64,000 nt of DNA from Leclercia sp. 29361 (GCF_011290365.1 NZ_CP049786.1:496001-560000); one strand, 5' to 3'. Positions 1-11,296 are shown, numbered from the stretch's first letter. Translations and numbers: made by a program. The notes: generated from the sequence alone by a model not told the origin.

Positions 1-2
1 TG

Positions 3-455
3 AAAGCGAGCGTGGAGATGGCGAGCCGCGCCCAGGTGACGCTGGCGATGGAGATCATGGACTACCCGCTGATGAACTCCATCAGCAAGGCGCTGGGTTA
101 TGCCCACTACCTCAATAATCCGTGGTTCCAGCTCTATCCCGATATCGGCAACCTCTCTGCGTGGGATAACGATGTGCCTATGGAGCTGCAGGCGGGGATC
201 GGCCATATCGTGGCGGTACACGTCAAAGACACCCGGCCTGGGGTATTCAAGAACGTGCCGTTCGGCACGGGCGTGGTGGATTTCGAAGCCTGTTTCGCCA
301 CCCTCAATCACAGCGGGTACTGCGGGCCTTACCTGATTGAGATGTGGAGCGAAACCGCAGAGGATCCGCTGCTCGAAGTGGCGAAAGCCCGCGACTGGGT
401 GCTGGCGCGGATGGCGCGGGCGGGGCTGAAGGGAGGCGAAAATGCAGCAGCTTAA
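3..455 (+). CDS. ulaE: L-ribulose-5-phosphate 3-epimerase UlaE, 3' part
   Basis: This is the C-terminal half of the TIM-barrel sugar-phosphate epimerase UlaE. It converts L-xylulose 5-phosphate to L-ribulose 5-phosphate in anaerobic L-ascorbate catabolism in the cytoplasm. The frame is already open at base 3 and runs off the left edge, so the start lies outside the window. The residues [12 protein letters not shown] and [13 protein letters not shown] are typical of the family's metal- and substrate-binding strands. It overlaps ulaF by 14 bp, so translation is probably coupled. The ulaF neighbour supports the assignment over the related SgbU/UlaE-like paralogues. Confidence 0.93.
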   Translation, partial: KASVEMASRAQVTLAMEIMDYPLMNSISKALGYAHYLNNPWFQLYPDIGNLSAWDNDVPMELQAGIGHIVAVHVKDTRPGVFKNVPFGTGVVDFEACFATLNHSGYCGPYLIEMWSETAEDPLLEVAKARDWVLARMARAGLKGGENAAA

Positions 456-1128
456 ACAGCAGGTCTTTGAAGCAAACATGGATTTGCCACGTTACGGCCT
501 GGTCACCTTTACCTGGGGAAACGTCAGTGCAATAGACCGGAGCCGCGGACTGGTGGCGATCAAACCCAGCGGGGTAGCCTATGAGACCATGCGGGTGGAA
601 GATATGGTGGTAGTGGATCTCGACGGCAAGGTGGTGGAGGGCCAGTGGCGGCCTTCGTCCGATACCGCCACCCATCTGGCGCTCTACCGGCGTTATCCCT
701 CCCTTGGCGGCGTGGTGCATACCCACTCCACCCATGCCACGGCCTGGGCACAGGCGGGGCTGGCGATCCCGGCGCTGGGCACCACCCATGCAGACTACTT
801 TTTTGGTGATATCCCCTGTACGCGGGCGCTCAGCGAAGAGGAGGTGCAGGGCGAGTATGAGCTCAATACCGGCAAGGTGATCATCGACACGTTGGGAGAG
901 GGTGAACCGCTGCACACGCCAGGGATCGTGGTCTACCAGCATGGCCCCTTTGCCTGGGGTAAAGATGCCCAGGATGCGGTGCATAACGCCGTGGTGATGG
1001 AAGAGGTGGCGAGAATGGCGTGGATTGCCCGCGGTATCAACCCACGCCTGCAACCGATAGACAGCTACCTGATGAACAAGCACTTTATGCGCAAGCATGG
1101 CCCGAATGCCTATTACGGGCAAAAATAA
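442..1128 (+). CDS. ulaF: L-ribulose-5-phosphate 4-epimerase UlaF
   Basis: The 228-residue protein is a class II aldolase/adducin-family epimerase. It converts L-ribulose 5-phosphate to D-xylulose 5-phosphate, the last step linking ascorbate breakdown to the pentose-phosphate pathway. The zinc-binding signature HTHSTHAT lies near residues 94-101, and SGVAYETM is the substrate loop. The length equals that of E. coli UlaF. The start is the ATG overlapping the end of ulaE, making this the final gene of the ulaABCDEF operon. AraD and SgbE are close homologues; the ula context decides the name. Confidence 0.95.
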   Translation: MQQLKQQVFEANMDLPRYGLVTFTWGNVSAIDRSRGLVAIKPSGVAYETMRVEDMVVVDLDGKVVEGQWRPSSDTATHLALYRRYPSLGGVVHTHSTHATAWAQAGLAIPALGTTHADYFFGDIPCTRALSEEEVQGEYELNTGKVIIDTLGEGEPLHTPGIVVYQHGPFAWGKDAQDAVHNAVVMEEVARMAWIARGINPRLQPIDSYLMNKHFMRKHGPNAYYGQK

Positions 1129-1151
1129 AAAAAGCCCCCGGGCAGGGGGCT
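1126..1151 (-). terminator. Rho-independent terminator, probably of yjfY
   Basis: An AGCCCCC / GGGGGCT hairpin (arms at 1133-1139 and 1145-1151) is followed on the minus strand by a run of T residues. The T run orients it for yjfY, and it may also stop ulaF transcripts. Confidence 0.75.
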
Positions 1152-1209
1152 AATTCGACTATGACATATTTTCGTTGTTGGCTTTCCTGGTGCTAGCGTC
1201 AAAGCATTA

Positions 1210-1485
1210 TTACCGGTAGATATCTGCACTGACGTGCATATTGCCGTTGCTGCCCGGTTCACGGGTGAGCATGACGTGATAGTAGCGGGCATCCCGCGCA
1301 TCGGCTTCTGCATTAATGGCTTCAGTCGCTTCACTTTCCGTGGCGAAGTTGTGGTTGATATAGATGACGCCCAGACTTTGTACGTCATCCATATTTCTGG
1401 CCTGTCGGCCGTCAACCTGAATCGCTGCTGTCGCGTTTGCACTGAGCAAAAGCGCAGCCAGAATGGCAAGGTTTATCTTTTTCAT
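1210..1485 (-). CDS. yjfY: YjfY, small periplasmic YhcN/BhsA-type protein
   Basis: A 91-residue protein with an N-terminal signal peptide (MKKINLAILAALLLSANATA, cleavage expected just after) and a YdgH/BhsA/McbA-like (DUF1471) domain. The motif QSLGVIYINHNF is shared with E. coli YjfY. Small exported proteins of this family are linked to stress and biofilm phenotypes, but no function is established for YjfY. A longer upstream frame is open, but the ATG at 1485 has a GGAG ribosome site and begins the signal peptide, so it was chosen. It faces ulaF across a terminator, as in E. coli. Confidence 0.85.
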   Translation of the reverse strand: MKKINLAILAALLLSANATAAIQVDGRQARNMDDVQSLGVIYINHNFATESEATEAINAEADARDARYYHVMLTREPGSNGNMHVSADIYR

Positions 1486-1700
1486 GATATGCGCTCCACG
1501 ACAAACTACGGTGCGACGATAATCACTTCGGGTTTGGTCCTCAGAAGGGGTCTGATTAAAGTGTAACCCCTTATCTGGCGGGTATTGGCGACCATTTCTG
1601 ATGCTGTTGTTCAAAAAAACGCCACGATCGACCCTGAGCAATGGTAAATCACCCACTTAGACGCGCTTTACGCTTTGTGCGAATTATTTATGCAATGCGC

Positions 1701-1729
1701 TTGAGTTTCCAGGGGGGGGCAAGTATTAT
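1701..1729 (+). promoter_or_regulatory. Sigma-70 promoter for rpsF operon
   Basis: TTGAGT (1701-1706) and TATTAT (1724-1729) are separated by 17 bp. Transcription would start near 1736 and give a leader of about 93 nt before rpsF. The stretch 1486-1700 otherwise holds only the yjfY upstream region. Confidence 0.6.
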
Positions 1730-1735
1730 GGCGCG

Positions 1736-2224
<489 letters not shown>

Positions 2225-2230
2225 TTTCTG

Positions 2231-2777
<547 letters not shown>

Positions 2778-2806
2778 TCGGGCACGGTCCATTAATACGA
2801 CTTTAA

Positions 2807-3268
<462 letters not shown>

Positions 3269-3291
3269 GTAATTACTCGTCACCACGTCGA

Positions 3292-3322
3292 AGCGCCGGC
3301 CTTGTGCCGGCGTTTTGCTTTT
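3292..3322 (+). terminator. Terminator of the rpsF-rplI operon
   Basis: CGCCGGC (3294-3300) pairs with GCCGGCG (3306-3312) over a short loop. TTTTGCTTTTT follows. Confidence 0.85.
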
Positions 3323-3419
3323 TAATGAGACCTGTCCCACCTTTTGCCTTTCAGGGTAGCTATTCCCGTTGCATTCTCTGATAATAAAATGAAACGCCAT
3401 TTTATCTTCGAGATTTGCT

Positions 3420-4361
3420 ATGGACTCCGTTCTCCCCACGCCGATTTTTGCCCGTAAAAACATCGTTTTCGCCTGCGCGACGCTGTGCTGTTTGTTATGG
3501 GGCAGCTCCTATCCCGCGATTAAGAGCGGCTACGAACTCTTTCAGATCGCCACCAACGACATTCCCTCAAAAGTGGTCTTTGCCGGTTATCGCTTTGTGT
3601 TTGCCGGCATGCTGTTGCTGCTGTTAGCCCTTGCCCAGCGCAAGCCGATTGGTCGGCTCAGCCCACGGCAGTTTGGCCAGCTAACGGTCCTCGGCCTGAC
3701 GCAGACGGCGATCCAGTACACCTTCTTTTATATCGGCCTTGCTTACACGACGGGTGCCAAAGGGTCGATCATGAACGCCACCGCCACCTTCTTCAGCGTC
3801 ATGCTGGCGCACTTCATCTATCAGAACGACAGGATCAGCTATAACAAAGCTCTCGGATGTATTCTCGGTTTTGCCGGGGTGATGATTGTCAACTTTAACA
3901 GCGGCTTGCAGGACTTCCACTTTGTCTGGAACGGTGACGGTTTTGTGGTGCTGGCGGCGTTTATCCTCTCTGCCGCCACGTTGTACGGCAAACGTATTTC
4001 CCAGACGGTCGATCCGATGGTGATGACCGGCTGGCAGCTGGCGATCGGTGGGGTAATGCTGGTGGTGGGCGGCTACATGACCGGCGGGACACTGGCACTC
4101 CCCAGCGTCAAAGCGGCGGCAATCCTGGGTTATCTGACCCTGCTCTCGTCGGTGGCGTTCGCGCTGTGGAGTTTGCTGCTGAAGTACAACCGCGTCAGCA
4201 TGATTGCGCCCTTCAACTTTTTAGTGCCGGTGGCCGGCACCGTGCTTTCCGCCATTTTCCTTGGGGAGAATATCCTCGAGATCAAATATGCCGTGGCGCT
4301 GGTGCTGGTCTGCTCGGGGATCTGGTGGGTCAATAAAGTGAGTGGAAAACAGGCCCGGTAA
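3420..4361 (+). CDS. DMT/EamA-family inner-membrane transporter
   Basis: A 313-residue protein with about ten hydrophobic segments in two EamA halves. The first half carries LLWGSSYPAIKSG (about residues 25-37), typical of the RhaT/YdcZ-like drug/metabolite superfamily. Such proteins export amino acids or metabolites; the substrate cannot be read here. It stands alone behind the rplI terminator and converges with ytfB, at the position where E. coli K-12 has yjfZ-ytfA. It is therefore a lineage-specific replacement, not a ytf gene. Confidence 0.8.
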   Translation: MDSVLPTPIFARKNIVFACATLCCLLWGSSYPAIKSGYELFQIATNDIPSKVVFAGYRFVFAGMLLLLLALAQRKPIGRLSPRQFGQLTVLGLTQTAIQYTFFYIGLAYTTGAKGSIMNATATFFSVMLAHFIYQNDRISYNKALGCILGFAGVMIVNFNSGLQDFHFVWNGDGFVVLAAFILSAATLYGKRISQTVDPMVMTGWQLAIGGVMLVVGGYMTGGTLALPSVKAAAILGYLTLLSSVAFALWSLLLKYNRVSMIAPFNFLVPVAGTVLSAIFLGENILEIKYAVALVLVCSGIWWVNKVSGKQAR

Positions 4362-4384
4362 GCATCACGCCACCGGGCAAAGGG

Positions 4385-5020
4385 CTATTTCGCGCGAACG
4401 AAGCTGCCGTCCGCCTGACGGGTAAACAGCACCTGCTGGCCATTGCCGCTGTCAATGGTCAGCCCGGTCACCACGCCGCTCGCATTCTGGCGGATCTGCA
4501 CCATCTGACCGTTTTGCAGATTACTCAGCGGTTTACCGGCACCTTCAACCTGTGCCATCGCATAGACATCCGTCGGCGGCAGGTTGTGATCGCGGAACAG
4601 CTGCGCCATGGTTTTGCCGGACTCTACCCGGTAAGAGCGCCACTGCTGTTCGATACCCGGCACCGGCTGCGACTGTACAGGCGCGGCGGCCTGCTCCTGC
4701 GGTTGCTCTTCCTGAATCGGCTCCGGCTCAACCGGCGCCATCTGGCCCGGATCGTTTGTCGGGGAAACCAGCTGCGTCTGCATCGGCTGGGTATCATGTT
4801 GCGGCTGCGTCTGCGAGCGGAAATCCAGTTCGGCATCCCGCCGGACAGGCGTTGTCGCGCTGTCTTCAGCGCCTGGCAGCAGAAAACCAACGATAACCAT
4901 CAGCGCACCGATGATAATGCCTCTGCGGTGCAGGGGCGGCAGCGGGTCCATGATGCGAAAGTTGTCTGGCGCATGCCAGATTTTCGTCAGGGTAGGTTTT
5001 AGTTCAAATGGCCCGGGCAT
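4385..5020 (-). CDS. ytfB: YtfB, OapA-family cell-division/cell-wall-binding protein
   Basis: The 211-residue single-pass inner-membrane protein has an OapA N-terminal motif, a transmembrane segment near residues 33-50 (RRGIIIGALMVIVGFLL), a Pro/Gln/Glu-rich linker and a C-terminal OapA/LysM-like domain (WRSYRVESGKTMAQLFRDHN). E. coli YtfB (212 aa) contributes to cell division through glycan binding. Divergent from fklB, as in E. coli. The start at 5020 gives the full family N-terminus. Confidence 0.9.
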   Translation of the reverse strand: MPGPFELKPTLTKIWHAPDNFRIMDPLPPLHRRGIIIGALMVIVGFLLPGAEDSATTPVRRDAELDFRSQTQPQHDTQPMQTQLVSPTNDPGQMAPVEPEPIQEEQPQEQAAAPVQSQPVPGIEQQWRSYRVESGKTMAQLFRDHNLPPTDVYAMAQVEGAGKPLSNLQNGQMVQIRQNASGVVTGLTIDSGNGQQVLFTRQADGSFVRAK

Positions 5021-5251
5021 GGCTCTCCTCCTGCTCCGCGTCTTTTTTCCTGTCCCGAGAAGTATAGTTCGCTAACTGCCTGATGAGCGTAGCAAACCCG
5101 GCTTCCGTGACACACATTCGGGAAAAATCCAGATAGTCTCTATTGTTTCCGTTTCATCGCAATTTGTCATCTTTCCATAAGACAAAGTTTTACCGGATGG
5201 AAGGTGGCTGTTATGCTGCCCGCTACTTTAAATGTGATGGAAGGAAATCCC

Positions 5252-5872
5252 ATGACCACCCCGACTTTTGACACAATCGAAGCGCAGGCAAGCTACGGTA
5301 TTGGTTTGCAGGTAGGACAGCAGCTGAGCGAATCAGGTCTGCAGGGTCTGTTACCAGAAGCGCTGGTGGCGGGTATCGCCGATGCACTGGAAGGTAAGCA
5401 CCCGGCTGTTCCGGTAGATGTGGTTCACCGCGCGCTGCGCGAAATCCACGAACGTGCTGACTCCGTGCGTCGCGCGCGTTTTGAAGAGATGGCTGCGGCA
5501 GGCGAGAAATTCCTCGAAGAGAACCGTGAGCGCGAAGGCGTGAACAGCACCGAAACCGGCCTGCAATTCCGCGTGATCAACCAGGGTGACGGCGCAATCC
5601 CGGCGCGTACCGACCACGTTCGCGTGCACTACACCGGTAAACTGATCGACGGCACCGTGTTCGACAGCTCCGTTGCCCGCGGCGAACCGGCTGAATTCCC
5701 GGTCAACGGCGTGATCCCAGGCTGGATCGAAGCCCTGACCCTGATGCCGGTAGGCTCCAAATGGGAACTGACTATTCCTCAGAACCTGGCCTACGGCGAG
5801 CGTGGCGCAGGCGCGTCCATCCCGCCATTCAGCACCCTGGTGTTTGAAGTCGAGCTGCTGGAAATTCTGTAA
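5252..5872 (+). CDS. fklB: FKBP-type peptidyl-prolyl isomerase FklB (FKBP22)
   Basis: 206 residues from the ATG at 5252, which has AAGGAAAT upstream; the frame is open for 16 codons earlier, but those are not conserved. The N-terminal helical dimerisation domain (residues 1-100) is followed by the FKBP catalytic domain ([18 protein letters not shown], then [19 protein letters not shown]). It catalyses proline cis-trans isomerisation during folding. Confidence 0.95.
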   Translation: MTTPTFDTIEAQASYGIGLQVGQQLSESGLQGLLPEALVAGIADALEGKHPAVPVDVVHRALREIHERADSVRRARFEEMAAAGEKFLEENREREGVNSTETGLQFRVINQGDGAIPARTDHVRVHYTGKLIDGTVFDSSVARGEPAEFPVNGVIPGWIEALTLMPVGSKWELTIPQNLAYGERGAGASIPPFSTLVFEVELLEIL

Positions 5873-6178
5873 TCCCGCTCTCTTTCCTCTCCCCGACCGG
5901 GGAGGGGAAATCAGTTAAAAAACCTATAGTTACGCGCCAATCAACAGATTATCTTGCAAATGATCGCATTAAGTGTATTTTTGTGAGCTGTTTTGCGTTG
6001 CTTAAGTGACATGACACTAATTTTCAACATATTATTAACATAATATTTAAATCAGAGTATTCATCCCGCCGATTCTTACCTAATATCGATGAGTCCTTAA
6101 TCGGACCGTCGCTTTTCGACGTAATAAAGGGCCAGAAGAGCCTAAACAACACAGGCAGTAACAACAGGAAAACATCAC
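5873..6178 (+). promoter_or_regulatory. cycA upstream and leader region
   Basis: About 300 bp without a gene. It opens with a CCTCTCCCC/GGGGAGGGG hairpin behind fklB, then becomes AT-rich. The last 35 bases before the cycA ATG are rich in CA and AACAAC. In E. coli the cycA mRNA is repressed by the GU-rich sRNA GcvB, so this A/C-rich stretch is the likely pairing site here. That is inference; pairing was not computed. Confidence 0.4.
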
Positions 6179-7588
6179 ATGGTAGATCAGGTAAAAGTCG
6201 TTGCCGACGAAGAGGCATCGTCTGAACAGTCGCTACGGCGCAATCTTACAAACCGTCATATTCAGCTTATCGCCATTGGCGGTGCTATCGGCACCGGGCT
6301 GTTTATGGGGTCAGGCAAAACCATCAGTCTTGCCGGGCCGTCGATCATATTTGTCTATATGATCATCGGCTTCATGCTCTTTTTCGTGATGCGTGCAATG
6401 GGAGAATTGCTGCTCTCGAATCTCGAATACAAATCCTTCAGCGACTTTGCCTCCGACCTGCTCGGGCCGTGGGCGGGGTATTTCACCGGCTGGACCTACT
6501 GGTTCTGCTGGGTAGTCACCGGGATGGCCGACGTGGTTGCCATCACCGCCTATGCGCAGTTCTGGTTCCCCGGGCTGTCGGACTGGGTTGCCTCGCTGGC
6601 GGTGATTGTCCTGCTGCTGAGCCTGAACCTCGCCACCGTGAAGATGTTCGGTGAGATGGAGTTCTGGTTCGCGATGATCAAAATCGTCGCGATCGTTGGT
6701 CTGATTGTGGTCGGCCTGGTGATGGTAATGACGCACTTTACCTCCCCGACCGGCGTTGAAGCCTCGTTCTCCCACCTGTGGAATGACGGCGGCTGGTTCC
6801 CGAAAGGGCTGAGCGGATTCTTTGCCGGCTTCCAGATTGCAGTCTTCGCCTTCGTGGGGATTGAGCTGGTAGGTACTACTGCCGCAGAAACCAAAGATCC
6901 GGAGAAATCCCTGCCGCGGGCGATCAACTCCATTCCGGTCCGTATCATCATGTTCTATGTGTTTGCGTTGATCATTATTATGTCCGTCACGCCGTGGAGC
7001 TCCGTCGTACCGACCAAGAGCCCGTTCGTTGAACTGTTCGTGCTGGTTGGCCTGCCGGCTGCGGCGAGCCTGATTAACTTCGTGGTGCTGACCTCTGCAG
7101 CCTCGTCGGCCAACAGCGGCGTGTTCTCCACCAGCCGTATGCTGTTCGGCCTGGCGCAGGAAGGCGTGGCCCCGAGCGCGTTCGCCAAGCTGTCAAAGCG
7201 TGCGGTACCGGCGAAAGGGCTGACCTTCTCCTGTATCTGCCTGCTGGGCGGCGTGGTGATGCTCTACGTGAATCCAAGCGTGATTGGTGCGTTCACCATG
7301 ATCACCACCGTCTCGGCGATCCTCTTCATGTTCGTCTGGACCATCATCCTGTGCTCGTACCTGGTGTACCGCAAAAAGCGTCCACACCTGCATGAAAAAT
7401 CGATCTACAAGATGCCGCTGGGCAAGCTGATGTGCTGGGTCTGCATGGCGTTCTTCGTGTTTGTGCTGGTACTGCTGACCCTGGAAGAGGATACCCGTCA
7501 GGCGCTGATCGTCACGCCGCTGTGGTTTATTGCGCTGGGGCTGGGCTGGCTGTTTATCGGTAAGAAAAGAATGGCAGGCGTAAGATAA
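6179..7588 (+). CDS. cycA: D-serine/D-alanine/glycine:H+ symporter CycA
   Basis: A 469-residue amino acid-polyamine-organocation permease with 12 predicted membrane helices. It imports glycine, D-alanine and D-serine (and D-cycloserine). It is nearly identical to E. coli CycA from MVDQVKVVADEE to the C-terminal WLFIGKKR. The first-helix motif GGAIGTGLFMGSGKTI (residues 35-50) is the substrate-binding unwound segment of the family. Monocistronic, with a strong terminator behind it. Confidence 0.97.
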   Translation: MVDQVKVVADEEASSEQSLRRNLTNRHIQLIAIGGAIGTGLFMGSGKTISLAGPSIIFVYMIIGFMLFFVMRAMGELLLSNLEYKSFSDFASDLLGPWAGYFTGWTYWFCWVVTGMADVVAITAYAQFWFPGLSDWVASLAVIVLLLSLNLATVKMFGEMEFWFAMIKIVAIVGLIVVGLVMVMTHFTSPTGVEASFSHLWNDGGWFPKGLSGFFAGFQIAVFAFVGIELVGTTAAETKDPEKSLPRAINSIPVRIIMFYVFALIIIMSVTPWSSVVPTKSPFVELFVLVGLPAAASLINFVVLTSAASSANSGVFSTSRMLFGLAQEGVAPSAFAKLSKRAVPAKGLTFSCICLLGGVVMLYVNPSVIGAFTMITTVSAILFMFVWTIILCSYLVYRKKRPHLHEKSIYKMPLGKLMCWVCMAFFVFVLVLLTLEEDTRQALIVTPLWFIALGLGWLFIGKKRMAGVR

Positions 7589-7591
7589 AAG

Positions 7592-7620
7592 CAAAACGGC
7601 AACGTCGGTTGCCGTTTTTT
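7592..7620 (+). terminator. Terminator of cycA
   Basis: AAAACGGCAAC / GTTGCCGTTTTTT hairpin with a GTCG loop and a T run. Confidence 0.9.
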
Positions 7621-7627
7621 ATGTGTT

Positions 7628-7662
7628 CTCCCTCTCCCTGTGGGAGAGGGGCGGGGTGAGGG
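7628..7662. repeat. CTCTCCC/GGGAGAGG-GGGGTGAGGG palindromic repeat, single copy
   Basis: One half of the composite intergenic repeat also found at 29545, 46582, 50243 and 60124. It lies between the converging cycA and ytfE. Confidence 0.7.
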
Positions 7663-7683
7663 CATCAGGCCGCAGCGGCTTTT

Positions 7684-8346
7684 TTATTCCCCGGCCAGCG
7701 CCCGCGGGAACAGCACGTTATTCTCGAGGCTGATGTGCTCCATCAGATCGTCGATCATCTCGTTAATCCCGTTATACATCGCGCGCCAGGTGGTGCAGGC
7801 ATCCGCCGGTGGGGTGACGTTATTGGTGATATGTTTGATCACCTCCACCAGTTCACCCGCGTCGTCATGCTCGCTTTCCATCACGCTGATAGGCCCCATC
7901 GCCTGACTACCCATCCCCTGTTTAATCATCGGGAACAGGATCTGCTCCTCTTTCATCATGTGGCTGGATAGCTCTTCGTGCAGCATGGTCAGATTTTTCG
8001 CCAGGCCGCGCGGAACAGAGGCTTTTTCCGCATGGACGCGTTCAACTTTGGTCGCCTGCAGGATTAGTTCCGGCAGCTGTTCGCGGTGACGGTCATGGTA
8101 GCGGACGATAATGTGATTGATGATTTCGCCCAGCGCCACGCTGCGCCAGTCTTTTTCCAGCGGCTGCTCAGCCAGTTTCGCCAGTTCAGCTTCGATGAGG
8201 TCCAGATCCAGTTCCTTACGCGATGCCGCACGCGCCAGGGTTTGCTTACCGCCGCAGCAGTAATCCATATCGTATTTACGAAACAGCGCAGAAGCGCGTG
8301 GGATGGAGAGCGCCAGCTCGCCTAAAGGTTGGTCGCGGAAGGCCAT
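7684..8346 (-). CDS. ytfE: Iron-sulfur cluster repair di-iron protein YtfE (RIC)
   Basis: The 220-residue protein has an N-terminal DUF542/ScdA_N domain ([13 protein letters not shown], residues 25-37, with the CC pair) and a hemerythrin-like domain whose His and Glu residues ([42 protein letters not shown]) bind a di-iron centre. It repairs Fe-S clusters and handles nitric oxide damage in the cytoplasm. The ATG at 8346 matches the E. coli start; an upstream in-frame ATG lies inside the NsrR operator. Expression is expected to be NsrR-repressed and NO-induced. Confidence 0.95.
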   Translation of the reverse strand: MAFRDQPLGELALSIPRASALFRKYDMDYCCGGKQTLARAASRKELDLDLIEAELAKLAEQPLEKDWRSVALGEIINHIIVRYHDRHREQLPELILQATKVERVHAEKASVPRGLAKNLTMLHEELSSHMMKEEQILFPMIKQGMGSQAMGPISVMESEHDDAGELVEVIKHITNNVTPPADACTTWRAMYNGINEMIDDLMEHISLENNVLFPRALAGE

Positions 8347-8371
8347 GGTCGTTACCTCATCGTTATTTGAT

Positions 8372-8394
8372 AAGATGTATTTTAAATGCATCTT
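8372..8394 (-). promoter_or_regulatory. NsrR operator upstream of ytfE
   Basis: AAGATGTATTT (8372-8382), one spacer base, then AAATGCATCTT (8384-8394). This matches the 11-1-11 NsrR consensus with one asymmetric position. It sits 26 bp before the ytfE start codon and would place ytfE under nitric-oxide control. Confidence 0.85.
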
Positions 8395-8524
8395 TAAGGC
8401 GAGGATATAACCCTTTAGGAGCAGAGGGTAAAAAAGCGGGCCATTCTAAAAACTTTCTTATGTTTTAACTTGCTGAAAGGATTTAATTATTTCCGAAAAA
8501 CAGGGTGGTTAGACCACGAAACGT

Positions 8525-8551
8525 TAAATAACACGCCTGCTTTGCCGATAT
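8525..8551 (+). promoter_or_regulatory. Sigma-28 (FliA) promoter of chemoreceptor gene
   Basis: TAAATAAC (8525-8532), 11-bp spacer, GCCGATAT (8544-8551). This fits the flagellar TAAAGTTT-N11-GCCGATAA consensus with exact spacing, 38 bp before the ATG. Confidence 0.75.
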
Positions 8552-8588
8552 GTCCTCCACAGACAATGTCCTGCACATAAGGTTAAGA

Positions 8589-10238
8589 ATGTTTAAACGG
8601 ATTAAAGTAATCACCCTGTTAGTCTCGGTACTGCTGGTGCTCGGACTGATGCAAATCATCGCCGCGACAGTTTTTATCAATGCCCTGAATAATGATAAGG
8701 ACAATTTCACCGTCTCCCAGCTGTCCAGCCAGAACGTGGCAGAGTTTACCGACGCGTGGATCAGCCTGAACCAGGCGCGCGTTACCCTTAACCGCGGCAT
8801 GCTCCGTCTGCAAAGCAGCACGGCGACCGAGATCAACGGCACGCAGCTGGGTGAGCTGGTCACTGCCGCAAAAGCGCTGTTGGCCGAGGCGCAGGGCCAT
8901 TACGACAAATATTATGCCCTGCCGGAAACACCGGGCATGGATGAGAAGCTGGCGGAGCGGCTGGAAGAGCAGTATCGCGCTTACCACACCACGCTGGCGA
9001 AAATGAACGAGCTGCTGGCCGAGGGCAAGCTGGACGATATGTTCAAGCAGAATGCCGAGAAGAAGCAGGTGGCGATGCAGGCGGTATACCGCGAATGGCG
9101 TGAGGCGCAGGCGAAGTTGACCCGCGCGGGCATCACCGATAACGAGAATGACTACCAGCGTATCCTGTGGATCCTCTCATCCATTATGGTGATTGTGGTG
9201 GCGGTGATTGTCGCCAGCTGGATCGCCATGCGCAACGTGCTGCTGAAGCCGCTGCATGAGGTCATTGCCCATATTCGCGCTATTGCCGCCGGCGACCTGA
9301 CCCAGCCGGTCAATGCCCACGGCCAGAACGAAATGGCGATGCTGGCACGCAATGTTGACGAGATGCAAAAGGCGCTGGCCAATACCGTAGGCGTGGTCCG
9401 CGATGGGGCGGATACCATTTACACCGGTGCCGGTGAAATCTCCGCAGGCAGCAACGATCTCTCTTCCCGTACCGAGCAGCAGGCGGCCTCTCTGGAAGAG
9501 ACGGCGGCCAGCATGGAGCAGTTAACGGCCACCGTGAAGCAGAACGCCGATAACGCTCGTCAGGCGTCACGCCTGGCCCTGGACGCTTCCTCTACCGCGA
9601 AGAAAGGCGGTAACGTGGTTGAAGGCGTAGTGCGCACCATGGACGAGATCGCTACCAGCTCCAGCAAGATTGCCCAGATCACCAACGTGATTGACGGCAT
9701 TGCCTTCCAGACCAACATTCTGGCGCTGAACGCGGCGGTAGAAGCGGCACGTGCCGGCGAGCAGGGGCGTGGGTTTGCGGTAGTTGCCGGGGAAGTACGT
9801 ACTCTGGCCCAGCGCAGCGCCCAGGCCGCGAAAGAGATCAAAGGCCTGATCGACGACTCCGGCGCGCGCGTCAGTGCGGGCTCCGCGCTGGTGAATGAAG
9901 CCGGAGCGACGATGGCGGAAATCGTCAGCGCCGTGACCCGCGTGACCGACATCATGGGCGAAATCGCTTCCGCCTCGGATGAGCAGAGCCGCGGGATTGA
10001 TCAGGTAGGCCAGGCGGTCGCCGAGATGGATCGTGTGACCCAGCAGAACGCCTCGCTGGTTGAGGAGTCCGCAGCGGCAGCGGCGGCGCTGGAAGAGCAG
10101 GCGGCACGTCTGAACGAGGCGGTGGCGGTGTTTAAGATCGTCCACGGCCAGGCAGCCAAAGCGGCGCCCGTGAAAACCTATACTGCAAAAGCAAAACCGG
10201 TGCTGGCGACCACGGACGCTAACTGGGAAACCTTCTGA
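8589..10238 (+). CDS. Tsr/Tar-like methyl-accepting chemotaxis protein with NWETF tail
   Basis: 549 residues from the ATG at 8589 (13 upstream codons discarded because they overlap the promoter). Order: transmembrane helix 1 (8-30), periplasmic four-helix sensor, transmembrane helix 2 (about 188-211), HAMP and the cytoplasmic signalling hairpin ([20 protein letters not shown]). In the sensor, R64, R69 and R73 fall at exactly the amino-acid-carboxylate positions of E. coli Tsr, but the Thr156 region is not conserved. An amino-acid ligand is likely, with changed specificity. The last five residues, NWETF, are the CheR/CheB docking tail. K-12 has no receptor here. Confidence 0.93.
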   Translation: MFKRIKVITLLVSVLLVLGLMQIIAATVFINALNNDKDNFTVSQLSSQNVAEFTDAWISLNQARVTLNRGMLRLQSSTATEINGTQLGELVTAAKALLAEAQGHYDKYYALPETPGMDEKLAERLEEQYRAYHTTLAKMNELLAEGKLDDMFKQNAEKKQVAMQAVYREWREAQAKLTRAGITDNENDYQRILWILSSIMVIVVAVIVASWIAMRNVLLKPLHEVIAHIRAIAAGDLTQPVNAHGQNEMAMLARNVDEMQKALANTVGVVRDGADTIYTGAGEISAGSNDLSSRTEQQAASLEETAASMEQLTATVKQNADNARQASRLALDASSTAKKGGNVVEGVVRTMDEIATSSSKIAQITNVIDGIAFQTNILALNAAVEAARAGEQGRGFAVVAGEVRTLAQRSAQAAKEIKGLIDDSGARVSAGSALVNEAGATMAEIVSAVTRVTDIMGEIASASDEQSRGIDQVGQAVAEMDRVTQQNASLVEESAAAAAALEEQAARLNEAVAVFKIVHGQAAKAAPVKTYTAKAKPVLATTDANWETF

Positions 10239-10320
10239 CAGATGCCGGGTGGCGCTAACGCTTACCCGGCCTACAAATGCTGACAGATGCCGGGTGGCGG
10301 CTTCGCCTTACCCGGCCTAC
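10236..10320. repeat. Two tandem REP elements
   Basis: Two direct copies of a roughly 36-bp unit beginning CTGACAGATGCCGGGTGGCG and ending TTACCCGGCCTAC (10236-10274 and 10281-10320) lie between the converging receptor gene and ytfF. Each unit is a REP palindrome. Confidence 0.85.
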
Positions 10321-10324
10321 GGAA

Positions 10325-11296
10325 CTACGAAACCGGCACTACTGCCGGTTTTTCCGGCTTCGCACTTACCGCGATCACCACTCCCACCACCAGCAACACA
10401 ATCCCCGTCCCGGTTAACAGCGGCGGCAGGCTCTGGCGCATCAAAAAGGTATACAACAGCCCGGCCAGGGTTTCGAAAACGATCAACGGCCCTAAAATCA
10501 CCGTCGGTAATTTCTGGCTGGCGACGTTCCAGCACAGCGCACCCACCCACGAGCAGCAGACAGCAATCACCACCATCAGCCCGAGAAAGACCCAGGGCCG
10601 TGGCCCCAGCGGCAGGGCAAAGTCCGGCTGCTGCACATTCAGCCAGGCGCAGGCGGCGAGATAGCCCAGCAGCGACACCGGCAGCGTCACCAACGCCTGA
10701 GCGGTGGCCCACATCATCGGATGTTTGTCCGGATTTTCCCGCAGCCAGCGGGCATTACGCAGGGCATACCACGCCCAGCAGACCACCGACACCGACGCCA
10801 GCAGGATCCCCGAGACATAGCGCCAGCCGCTGCCCCCGGCCACGCCGTGACGCAGCTCGGCAATGTTGACGCAGGCCAGCCCCAGCGCAATCGCCACCAG
10901 GCCGGGCACCATCTTTGACCATGCCAGTTTGCCATCGCGCTGACTGTAGAGCAGATTGGCGAACATCGGGATCACCACCGGCAGCGTGCCGATGATCATC
11001 GTCGAGACGGGTGCCCCGGTGCGCTGGATGGCGCTCGCCAGGCAGATGTAATAGATCAGGTTGCCCATCATGGTCAGCGCGAGGGCGGTCAGCCAGTCCT
11101 GGCGCGAAAGCTGGCGTAACCGCGCCCGGCCCAGCCAGGCGATCGGCAGGGCGATTAGCCCCAGCGCCAGATAGCGCCCCATCGACTGCAACGCCGCCGG
11201 GTACTCCGGCACAATCAGCGGGCCGACAAAAATCAGCCCCCACATTAACCCTGCAAGCAGGGCATACACCACGCCGCTAACCATTTTCGTATCCAT
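10325..11296 (-). CDS. ytfF: Inner-membrane DMT transporter YtfF
   Basis: A 323-residue EamA-family protein with about ten membrane helices. It matches E. coli YtfF across its length (VYALLAGLMWGLIFVGPL at the N-terminus, SAIQRTGAPVSTMIIGTLP in the middle). The substrate is unknown. It follows the AraC-type gene on the same strand after 63 bp, suggesting shared transcription. M1 and M4 are both plausible starts. Confidence 0.88.
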   Translation of the reverse strand: MDTKMVSGVVYALLAGLMWGLIFVGPLIVPEYPAALQSMGRYLALGLIALPIAWLGRARLRQLSRQDWLTALALTMMGNLIYYICLASAIQRTGAPVSTMIIGTLPVVIPMFANLLYSQRDGKLAWSKMVPGLVAIALGLACVNIAELRHGVAGGSGWRYVSGILLASVSVVCWAWYALRNARWLRENPDKHPMMWATAQALVTLPVSLLGYLAACAWLNVQQPDFALPLGPRPWVFLGLMVVIAVCCSWVGALCWNVASQKLPTVILGPLIVFETLAGLLYTFLMRQSLPPLLTGTGIVLLVVGVVIAVSAKPEKPAVVPVS

